Positions 1 through 5,964 of a DNA stretch of 37,146 nt are shown piece by piece. The translations under genes and the position numbers were made by a program. Position 1 is the first letter of the stretch. The number at the start of each line of letters is the position of its first letter. The notes under the pieces are model-generated. The model was not told where the DNA came from. It saw only the letters and a program-made list of their open reading frames with translations, and ran no database searches. This stretch comes from an uncultured Lachnospiraceae bacterium (GTDB taxonomy: Bacteria > Bacillota > Clostridia > Lachnospirales > Lachnospiraceae), in contig CAJUDX010000031.1 in the NCBI GenBank assembly GCA_910584785.1, positions 1 through 37,146 on the forward strand, read 5' to 3'.

Positions 1-573
1 TACATCCACACGGATTTCCATACGTCCTCTCTGTCCGCGGTAGATTCCGCCGTCGGTAGGCTCTGTAGATACCACAAATTCCGGGCGAACCTTATCTTCA
101 TTAATAATATACTGCCAGCAAAGACCGTCACAGTCTTCTTCCTGAACCGTACCGGTTACCAGCACCGTGTACTTATCGCTTAACAGGCCCAGATCCTTCA
201 TAATTCTTGCGCCGTAAACCGCAGATACAATGCCGCCGAGCTGGTCAGAAGTTCCGCGTCCGCCGATTTCCAGGTCATTTTCAAACCCTTCATACGGATC
301 AAAGTTCCAGTTATCACGATTTCCGATACCTACCGTATCAATATGCGCATCAAAGCCGATTAAGGTAGAACCTGTTCCCATGTAGCCTAAAACATTGCCC
401 ATCGGGTCAATTTCCACTTTGTCAAATTCCAGCTTGCGCATTTCCTCGGCAATGCGGTCGATATGATCCTTCTCGCCGCAGCTCTCGCCCGGGAATTTCA
501 CGATGTCGCGTAAGAACTTGGTCATGTCCTTTTCATAATTTTTTGCGGCCTCATTAATTTTCTTGAAATCCAT
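1..573 (-). CDS. ygeY: YgeY-type M20 family metallohydrolase, C-terminus cut by window edge
   Basis: This reading frame runs leftward off the window edge, so only the first 191 residues are visible. Seen: an M20 dinuclear-metal core with FDAHIDTV (first HxD, about residues 75-81), a bridging Asp in GRGTSDQLGG (about 106-114) and the EE pair in TVQEEDCDG (about 142-150). The start at 573 is preceded by GGAGGAAATT, a strong ribosome binding site. Known: YgeY belongs to the DapE/ArgE-like M20 amidohydrolases and is among the genes required for anaerobic urate degradation in gut bacteria. It lies 144 bases downstream of ygeX on the same strand, so the two probably form one transcript. Inferred: cytoplasmic hydrolysis of an amide or carbamoyl intermediate made from the purine ring. 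The exact substrate cannot be told from the sequence. The assignment to this family is firm; the physiological substrate is not. Confidence 0.9.
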   Translation of the reverse strand, partial: MDFKKINEAAKNYEKDMTKFLRDIVKFPGESCGEKDHIDRIAEEMRKLEFDKVEIDPMGNVLGYMGTGSTLIGFDAHIDTVGIGNRDNWNFDPYEGFENDLEIGGRGTSDQLGGIVSAVYGARIMKDLGLLSDKYTVLVTGTVQEEDCDGLCWQYIINEDKVRPEFVVSTEPTDGGIYRGQRGRMEIRVDV

Positions 574-615
574 AATTTCCTCCATTCTGTGCAGGTTTTG
601 CACGGTCAGGGTTTT

Positions 616-647
616 CCCCATAATAAAATGTTTTATTGTGTATGGGG
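616..647. other. Weak hairpin between ygeX and ygeY
   Basis: CCCCAT (616-621) pairs with ATGGGG (642-647), and an inner ATAAAA pairs with TTTTAT, with a small bulge on one side. There is no T tract on the transcribed strand, so it is not a convincing terminator. It might modulate or stabilise the ygeX-ygeY transcript. Confidence 0.3.
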
Positions 648-717
648 GTTGTGTATTTTGGTTTGAATACCCCGTATCCCCCCACGCCGGAAGTATGGTT
701 TTGTTTTTTCTTTGGGT

Positions 718-1926
718 TTAACGTTCTTTTCCTTCCCAAATAATGTTTTTATATCGCTTAGGGTCAGTATCGCCTTCCGTAGAGAAGAGCAGTACACGGG
801 AGGACGAGTCTAACCCAATGGCTTCACGTAAATCCTTGTATTCGTCCATGGTCATAATACATGCCAGGACACCGAAGGGAGCAGCACCGGATTCGCCGCT
901 TGTCACCTGCGGATCGCCCTTAATCGGAGCGGAGAGCATCCGCATACCCTTAGCCGCTGCCCAGTCCGGAGCAGAGATAAATACTTTAACATGGTTCTTT
1001 AAAATATCCCAGGAAATGGTATTTGGTTCGCCGCAGGCAAGCCCTGCCATAATGGTCTGCATATCGCCGTCTACAATGCGCGGATCGCCGTCCCCGGCAG
1101 CAGCGCCCTTGTAAAGACAGGCAGCCACATCTGCTTCAACAACAACAACGGTCGGCGGGTTTTCCGGATAACGGTTGGCAAAATACCCCTGAACCGCACC
1201 CGCCAGAGATCCGACACCTGCCTGAACAAACACATGGGTAGGACGGCCGCAGCCATATTCGGAAAGCTGTTCATTTGCCTCCATTGCCATCGTGCCGTAG
1301 CCCTGCATAATCCAGGCCGGGATTTCCTCGTAGCCGTCCCATGCGGTATCCTGTACCACGACGCCGTTTTCGGTCTTAGCAGCGGCAGCAGCAGCCATGC
1401 GCACGCATTCATCGTAGTTGACTTCCTCGATTGTCGCCGTGGCGCCTTCCTTGCGGATGTTATTTAAACGGGTTTCTGTAGAACCCTTGGGCATGTAGAC
1501 AACGGCTTTTTGTTTCAGCCGGTTTGCTGCCCAGGCAACACCGCGTCCGTGGTTTCCGTCCGTTGCCGTAAAAAAGGTTGCCTGCCCAAATTCCTCTCTT
1601 AGCTTATCGGAGGTCAGTACATGGTAGGGAAGTTCAGAAACATCTTTTCCGGTCTGCTTTGCTATGTAACGTGCCATGGCGAAAGAACCGCCAAGTACCT
1701 TAAATGCGTTTAATCCGAAACGATAAGATTCATCCTTAATGTAAACCTCACCAAGCCCTAAATACTCTGCCATCTTCTCCAGCTTCTGCAGAGGTGTTTT
1801 GCTGTACTGCGGAAAGCTTTCGTGGAATGTTCTGGCTTTCTTAACTTCTTCAAGTGCCATCACCTTTAACTGAGAATCCTCGGTTTTCGGCATATTGTTT
1901 TCCACCCATAAAATTGGCTGGTTCAT
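718..1926 (-). CDS. ygeX: 2,3-diaminopropionate ammonia-lyase (DpaL/YgeX)
   Basis: This is a fold-type II PLP enzyme of 402 residues, close to the roughly 398 of the E. coli protein. Known reaction: 2,3-diaminopropionate to pyruvate plus two ammonia; it is one of the genes needed for anaerobic urate degradation. Seen: the PLP lysine in NAFKVLGG (K76), the TDGNHGRG segment with the probable second catalytic residue D123, and a phosphate-binding-type AGVGSLAG loop. The frame stays open up to 1998, but the ATG at 1926 has AGGAGGAAATCATC directly upstream and gives the family's usual N-terminus (MNQPILW), so that start is chosen. It is transcribed away from ssnA, with the regulator gene just upstream, and continues towards ygeY. 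In the urate pathway it would release pyruvate and ammonia in the cytoplasm. Confidence 0.95.
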   Translation of the reverse strand: MNQPILWVENNMPKTEDSQLKVMALEEVKKARTFHESFPQYSKTPLQKLEKMAEYLGLGEVYIKDESYRFGLNAFKVLGGSFAMARYIAKQTGKDVSELPYHVLTSDKLREEFGQATFFTATDGNHGRGVAWAANRLKQKAVVYMPKGSTETRLNNIRKEGATATIEEVNYDECVRMAAAAAAKTENGVVVQDTAWDGYEEIPAWIMQGYGTMAMEANEQLSEYGCGRPTHVFVQAGVGSLAGAVQGYFANRYPENPPTVVVVEADVAACLYKGAAAGDGDPRIVDGDMQTIMAGLACGEPNTISWDILKNHVKVFISAPDWAAAKGMRMLSAPIKGDPQVTSGESGAAPFGVLACIMTMDEYKDLREAIGLDSSSRVLLFSTEGDTDPKRYKNIIWEGKER

Positions 1927-2014
1927 GATGATTTCCTCCTTATTTTCACATTGCTTGTTTTCATTTTTGTCGTTCAGATGCTTTTTTAAGTCCGTCAAAA
2001 GCAGTCACTCCCTT

Positions 2015-2046
2015 AAATTTATACCATCTAAAATTTATACCATCTA
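2015..2046. promoter_or_regulatory. Perfect 16-bp tandem duplication upstream of ygeX
   Basis: AAATTTATACCATCTA occurs twice without a mismatch (2015-2030 and 2031-2046). On the ygeX strand each unit reads as TTTAGATGG followed by TATAAA, so the duplication repeats both a -10-like box and a TTTAGAT motif. That motif recurs in the palindrome at 2977-2993 upstream of ssnA. A shared regulator site, probably for the adjacent YheO-type protein, is inferred. No good -35 box was found at the right spacing. Confidence 0.5.
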
Positions 2047-2086
2047 AAGTTCAATAATTTACACAATCCACAGATGTTATAAACCA

Positions 2087-2773
2087 TCAGTTCTCTGCCT
2101 TCTCGCTGTCACCTTCGCCTTGCTTTGCCTTTCCGTTTACATCAATGTAGCTGTAAAGCGTAAACTTGGAAATACCAAAGTACTTGGAAACCTTGTCGCC
2201 GGACTTGGTAATCAGGAAGGCGCCTGCTTCATTTAAAAACTGAATAGCAGTAATCTTTTCTTCCTTATTCATCAGTGCAGCCGGTTTTCCCACCAGGGCA
2301 ACGGACTGTTCAATCAGGTTATCCAGCAAATCATTGACATTTGTAACAATCTGCTCCGGCTGCTTATCCTTTTCCGCTTCCTCTGATTCAATCATGGTTT
2401 TAATTACCTGATCGAAATGCATCAAATCCGTAATATCATAATTAATGGAGAGCAGATAGTGAACCTCGCCGGACTCATCCTTAATGTACATGGTGCTGGA
2501 TTTTAAGATTTGTCCGTTTGCTGTCTTGGTCAGGTAGCCCAGATGGTCGGTTAAGCTATCCGGATGTTTCTTTAAGGCATCCAGCGTCTTTAACACAATC
2601 CTTGACGAGCTTCCGCCAATCTGCCGGTTGGTAATATGTCCGTTTTCAATATGGACAATGGAATGTTCCAAATCCTCGGCATATAAATCATGGACAACAA
2701 TCTCGCAGTTTTTCCCAAACTCTTTGGCAAATCCCGCGGCGATTTGGGTTAAAAGTTCTAAGGTATAACTCAT
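2087..2773 (-). CDS. YheO/DauR-type transcriptional regulator (PAS-like plus HTH)
   Basis: A 228-residue regulator. Seen: an N-terminal YheO-like PAS domain (about residues 1-125, beginning with a hydrophobic stretch then EIVVHDL and ending in the LLSINYDIT strand), a charged linker, and a C-terminal helix-turn-helix (about 170-212) containing GDKVSKYFGISKFTLYSYI. The start at 2773 has AAGGAGGGA six bases upstream. Known: this domain pair occurs in regulators of amino-acid catabolism such as DauR. Here it sits between ygeX on the same strand and ssnA on the opposite strand, the normal position for a local controller. Inferred: it senses a purine-degradation metabolite and binds TTTTAGAT-type sites found on both sides of it. 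The lysine- and glutamate-rich tail has no assigned role. The ligand and the sign of regulation are unknown. Confidence 0.85.
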   Translation of the reverse strand: MSYTLELLTQIAAGFAKEFGKNCEIVVHDLYAEDLEHSIVHIENGHITNRQIGGSSSRIVLKTLDALKKHPDSLTDHLGYLTKTANGQILKSSTMYIKDESGEVHYLLSINYDITDLMHFDQVIKTMIESEEAEKDKQPEQIVTNVNDLLDNLIEQSVALVGKPAALMNKEEKITAIQFLNEAGAFLITKSGDKVSKYFGISKFTLYSYIDVNGKAKQGEGDSEKAEN

Positions 2774-2931
2774 CGGGCATCCCTCCTTTTTACTTCCGGT
2801 GTGCTCTTGTTTACCTTATTCCTAAATCTTCCCGGAGTCACTATTTTGACAGGAAATCCATCGGCAAATAAGTTCCCGGAAAATGGATGAATCTCTGTCA
2901 TTTTTTCAAGAGCGCTTCTTGTCATACATCC

Positions 2932-2959
2932 ATCATAGCACAAAAATTTAAAAATGCAA
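2932..2959 (-). promoter_or_regulatory. Predicted SigA promoter for the YheO-type regulator
   Basis: Read on the minus strand: TTGCAT (-35, 2954-2959), a 16-base spacer, then TATGAT (-10, 2932-2937). This gives a leader of roughly 150 bases before the start codon at 2773. Confidence 0.6.
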
Positions 2960-2976
2960 GAGGAAAATACAAAATT

Positions 2977-2993
2977 TTTTAGATAATCTAAAA
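2977..2993. promoter_or_regulatory. Palindromic operator candidate TTTTAGAT-A-ATCTAAAA
   Basis: A perfect 8-bp inverted repeat around one central base. It lies just upstream of the -35 boxes of both divergent promoters (regulator leftward, ssnA rightward). The half-site TTTAGAT is also present twice upstream of ygeX (2015-2046). Operator function is inferred from symmetry, position and recurrence. Confidence 0.55.
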
Positions 2994-3010
2994 TTTTTTG
3001 TATTTTAGGC

Positions 3011-3039
3011 TTGCAATATCTTATTTTTAGTGATAGTAT
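3011..3039 (+). promoter_or_regulatory. Predicted SigA promoter for ssnA
   Basis: TTGCAA (3011-3016), a 17-base spacer and TAGTAT (3034-3039), about 90 bases before the ssnA start. The palindrome at 2977-2993 sits immediately upstream. Confidence 0.6.
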
Positions 3040-3128
3040 TAGGCTATGAAGATAATGCACTTTAGAAATTGTGCAGGTTGAACACAAAAATTTCTAAAAT
3101 CTGGAAGGAGAAAAAGGAGGAAAAAATA

Positions 3129-4460
3129 ATGATATTGATAGGAAACGGACGTCTGGCGACGAGGGATGCTTCCCATCCATTTTATGAAAGCGGAGCTGTC
3201 GTAACCGACGGAAACCGGATTGTCAAGGTGGGTGATTATTTAACATTAAGGAAGGAATATCCCCAGGCAGAATTTATCGATGCTAAGGGCGGGGTAATAA
3301 TGCCAGCCTTCATCAACACCCATGAGCATATCTACAGCGCCATGGCAAGAGGCTTGAGTATAAACGGCTATCATCCAAACGGCTTTCTGGACATATTAGA
3401 TGGAATGTGGTGGACAATCGACCGCCACCTGACCATCGAACAGACCCGCCAGAGTGCAATGACCACCTATATTGACAGCATTAAAAACGGCGTAACCACC
3501 GTATTTGACCATCATGCAAGCTTCGGTGAAATCCCGGACAGCTTATCCGCGATTGAAGATGCAGCAAAAACCCTGGGCATTCGTACCTGCCTTTGCTATG
3601 AAATCTCCGACCGCGACGGAAAAGAAAAGGCAAAAGAATCCGTTCTGGAAAATGAGCGCTTTATCAAGCATGCACTTGCCGATAAGAGCGGCATGATTGC
3701 AGGAATGATGGGAATGCACGCTTCCTTTACCATTTCCGACGAAACCATGGAACTGGCAAGAAGCCATAAGCCGGAAGGCGTGGGCTATCACATCCATGTA
3801 GCAGAGGGAATCGAGGATCTGCACCATTGCCTGAAGCATTACGGAAAGAGGATTCTGGATCGGCTGTACGACTGGGATATTCTGGGACCAAAGACGATAA
3901 CGGCTCATTGTATCTATGTCAATGAGCATGAGATGCAGTTATTAAAGGAAACCGATACCTGCGTGGTACATAACCCCGAGTCCAATATGGGCAATGCCTG
4001 CGGATGCCCGCCTACGATGGCGATTGTGCATCATGGAATTTTGACAGGTCTGGGAACGGACGGGTATACGCATGATGTACTGGAATCCTTTAAGGTAGCC
4101 AATGTCCTGCATAAACACCATCTCTGCGATGCCAATGCAGCATGGGGAGAGGTACCAAAGATGCTGTTTGAGGGGAACGCAGAGATTGCAGAAAGGTATT
4201 TTGGACAGACATTAGGTGTATTGAAAGAAGGGGCAGCGGCAGATGTGATTGTAAGCGATTATATACCGCGGACACCAATGGATGGATCGAATGTGAACGG
4301 GCATATTTTGTTTGGGATGAATGGACGAAGTGTGACGATGACGATGTGCAATGGGAAGGTGCTGATGAAGGATCGGGAACTTGTCGGGATCGATGAGGAG
4401 AAGGTACTGGCCGATGTGAGGGCAGAGGCAGGGAAGCTGTGGAAAAGCATAAATGGGTAG
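3129..4460 (+). CDS. ssnA: SsnA-type putative aminohydrolase
   Basis: This amidohydrolase-superfamily protein has 443 residues, matching the about 442 of E. coli SsnA. Seen: an N-terminal beta-sandwich start (MILIGNGRLATRD), the metal-binding HxH in INTHEHIYS (H65, H67), a later HIHVAEG histidine, the TAHCIYVNEHE histidine and the terminal metal Asp in GLGTDGYTHD. The start at 3129 follows GGAGGAAAAAATA; an in-frame start upstream at 3069 lacks such a site. Known: SsnA is one of the genes required for anaerobic urate degradation and resembles guanine and chlorohydrolase-type deaminases. Inferred: it hydrolyses a ring or amidine intermediate in the cytoplasm. Odd: the last third uses mostly G-ending codons whereas the first two thirds use C-ending ones. 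It is followed by a repeat-rich insert rather than directly by ygfK. Confidence 0.92.
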   Translation: MILIGNGRLATRDASHPFYESGAVVTDGNRIVKVGDYLTLRKEYPQAEFIDAKGGVIMPAFINTHEHIYSAMARGLSINGYHPNGFLDILDGMWWTIDRHLTIEQTRQSAMTTYIDSIKNGVTTVFDHHASFGEIPDSLSAIEDAAKTLGIRTCLCYEISDRDGKEKAKESVLENERFIKHALADKSGMIAGMMGMHASFTISDETMELARSHKPEGVGYHIHVAEGIEDLHHCLKHYGKRILDRLYDWDILGPKTITAHCIYVNEHEMQLLKETDTCVVHNPESNMGNACGCPPTMAIVHHGILTGLGTDGYTHDVLESFKVANVLHKHHLCDANAAWGEVPKMLFEGNAEIAERYFGQTLGVLKEGAAADVIVSDYIPRTPMDGSNVNGHILFGMNGRSVTMTMCNGKVLMKDRELVGIDEEKVLADVRAEAGKLWKSING

Positions 4461-4518
4461 ATGGTGCTGATATGCTGCTTTATTAAATATGCTGCTTCAT
4501 TAAATATGGTATCTCATT

Positions 4519-4610
4519 GACATGCTGTTTTGGCTTTGGTGATGGTAAATATTATGGACATGCTGTTTCTGTGTTGGCGATGGCAGATATTATAGACATG
4601 CTGTTTCCGC
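4519..4610. repeat. Degenerate 38-bp tandem repeat
   Basis: GACATGCTGTTT recurs at 4519, 4557 and 4595, a period of exactly 38, with similar sequence between (GGTGATGGTAAATATTAT, then GGCGATGGCAGATATTAT). Just before it, at about 4470-4505, ATATGCTGCTT(T/C)ATTAA occurs twice with a 17-bp period. No gene is visible in this stretch after ssnA. Confidence 0.7.
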
Positions 4611-4744
4611 GTAGGCAGGGGTATATTCCATCGTCACCGCGCTCTCGCTCCGCAAAAAGCACAGCGGACGCTAAACTCGAAAAGACCTCGTTAAGCGCCG
4701 GTGGTTTTTGAGGGGATTCCTCACGGAATATACCCCTGCCTACG
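4610..4744. repeat. Palindromic intergenic element, copy A
   Basis: The ends form a perfect 20-bp inverted repeat (4610-4629 with 4725-4744; inner part GGCAGGGGTATATTCC). The core of about 95 bases contains smaller hairpins such as TCCGC/GCGGA and GAGG/CCTC. The same core occurs inverted at 5624-5750 with different but still self-complementary arms. It encodes only a chance reading frame. It could be a MITE-like or structured RNA element; no transposase is nearby. Confidence 0.85.
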
Positions 4745-4747
4745 CTG

Positions 4748-4905
4748 GCTGGTCGGTTATGTGAGTTGTTTATTTATGAGACCACCTGCCGCCGATTTTG
4801 TGATATATCGCAGATGGTTGGCTATGTGAGTTGCTTATTTATCAACCGCAATAATACAATCAGACGAAATATTATCTGCACTGGTCGGATATATTAGTTA
4901 TTTAT
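4748..4905. repeat. Diverged tandem repeat, about 66-bp period
   Basis: Three related stretches begin near 4748, 4814 and 4881, each reading roughly CTGGTCGGTTATGTGAGTTG followed by TTATTTAT. The region is AT-rich and non-coding. From 4906 to 5060 only AT-rich sequence before the next gene is seen, with no clear promoter. Confidence 0.55.
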
Positions 4906-5060
4906 GATATATAACTTTGCTGGCGGTGGTAGAGTGTGTTTGAAAATTACTTTTTTCCAGATGTGTGTTATAGCTTTGGAGATTTGGCTTAAATTAATTT
5001 TCAAAATTTTCAAATATGTTTTGCGTGGGTTCATCTAGATTATTTTTAAGGAAGGCTTTT

Positions 5061-5402
5061 ATGGATGTTTGGGAAAAGGGGCAGTATAAAGAGATATGGG
5101 TTTATCTTAAAGAGAGCGAAGATGATGAACGAACAATGATGGCTCTGCTTAATGGAGACTGGGGCTGGCTCATGTATCTGCGTGAAGAAGGTGATTCTGG
5201 ATTTAGTTCCAGAAATCCAGATTACGAAGGAACAGACGATGATGGTAACATGATGGACTTTATGTTATCCAATGGACAGCTCGATCATTATCCATTATCC
5301 TATGTAATTTCCGCAAATCAGGTGATGGAAGCACTTAACTATTTTGAAAAGCACCACGAACTTCCGGGATTTATAACCTGGCACAATGATGAATTTCTGT
5401 GA
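5061..5402 (+). CDS. Imm1-like orphan immunity protein (tentative)
   Basis: A 113-residue acidic protein. Seen: LNGDWGWLMYLREEGDSG, then NPDYEG, a hydrophobic MDFMLSNGQLDHYP segment, SYVISANQVMEALNYFEKH and a C-terminal PGFITWHND. This order resembles Imm1-family immunity proteins of bacterial polymorphic toxin systems (recognised by pattern, not by search). The ATG at 5061 has AAGGAAGG five bases upstream; the in-frame ATG at 5016 lacks a comparable site and would add 15 residues. No toxin gene is adjacent. It sits alone in a low-GC, repeat-rich insert between two inverted palindromic elements inside the urate locus, which suggests later acquisition. Likely role if the family call holds: cytoplasmic protection against a toxin delivered by neighbours. 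It could also be a generic DUF. Confidence 0.6.
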   Translation: MDVWEKGQYKEIWVYLKESEDDERTMMALLNGDWGWLMYLREEGDSGFSSRNPDYEGTDDDGNMMDFMLSNGQLDHYPLSYVISANQVMEALNYFEKHHELPGFITWHNDEFL

Positions 5403-5440
5403 CTATTTATTTCTGCTTTACTATTAATTAGGTTAAAAGC

Positions 5441-5545
5441 AAAGGCTACGCGTTGCTATATTACTACTATGTCAAAAATAAAGGCTTCACGTTGCTATAT
5501 TATTACTATGTCAAAAATAAAGGCTTCATGCTGCTATATTCTTAA
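5441..5545. repeat. 39-bp tandem repeat, about 2.7 copies
   Basis: AAAGGCT begins copies at 5441, 5480 and 5519, an exact 39-base period; the unit continues GTTGCTATATTA and CTATGTCAAAAAT. The first two copies are almost identical and the third decays after about 25 bases. It is not translated in any convincing frame. No promoter or gene was recognised between 5403 and 5623. Confidence 0.8.
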
Positions 5546-5623
5546 TATTCAGAAGCAGAGACAGGAATCAAAGGCAGTTCGTTAAATAATGGATCATTAC
5601 GCAATAGTTAATACAGCAGCGTA

Positions 5624-5750
5624 GGGTAGGGTGTGTTCCGTGAGGAATCCCCTCAAAAACCACCGGCGCTTAACGAGGTTTTTTCGAGTTTAGCGTCCGC
5701 TGTGCTTTTTGCGGAGCGAGAGCGCGGTGACGATGGAACACACCCTGCCC
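5624..5750. repeat. Palindromic intergenic element, copy B (inverted relative to copy A)
   Basis: Read on the minus strand the core matches copy A (4610-4744) with about one difference over about 95 bases. The arms are GGGTAGGGTGTGTTCC (5624-5639) and GGAACACACCCTGCCC (5735-5750), complementary apart from one G-T pair, yet they differ from the arms of copy A at several positions. The arms have therefore changed together, which implies that pairing is maintained. Confidence 0.85.
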
Positions 5751-5789
5751 GTAGCGGGCGGGCTGAATACCTATTCCCATAAAATATCA

Positions 5790-5935
5790 AAGACTTATCA
5801 TAGTCCAACATGACACTAAAGTAAAATTTACCACAGTTCAACATAACACCAAAACAAAATTCATCATAATTCAACATAAAAGCTTCACCATAATTCACCA
5901 TAACATCAAAATAAAGATTCACCATAACATCAAAA
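5790..5935. repeat. Degenerate AT-rich tandem repeat before ygfK
   Basis: Variants of TTCACCATAA, TTCAACATAA and CATCAAAA recur at irregular spacing up to the ygfK ribosome binding site. No promoter could be picked out with confidence. Confidence 0.5.
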
Positions 5936-5964
5936 AAATTCTATAAAGAAAAGGAGAATAAATA

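Noticed and set aside
1234..1467. Plus-strand frames inside ygeX
   Set aside because: They overlap a well-supported PLP enzyme gene and have no ribosome binding site.
2770..3087. 105-residue open frame on the minus strand
   Set aside because: It lies over the divergent promoter region, has no ribosome binding site and no protein-like composition.
4517..4711. Small open frame ending in RSRSAKSTADAKLEKTS
   Set aside because: It runs through palindromic element copy A; the same C-terminus appears on the other strand in copy B (5653-5925). It is a by-product of the repeat.
5441..5545. Possible CRISPR array
   Set aside because: The repeats are contiguous copies of a 39-bp unit without unique spacers, and no cas gene is present.
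5653..5925. 90-residue open frame on the minus strand
   Set aside because: It crosses copy B and the AT-rich tandem repeat, has repetitive composition and shares its end with the frame in copy A.
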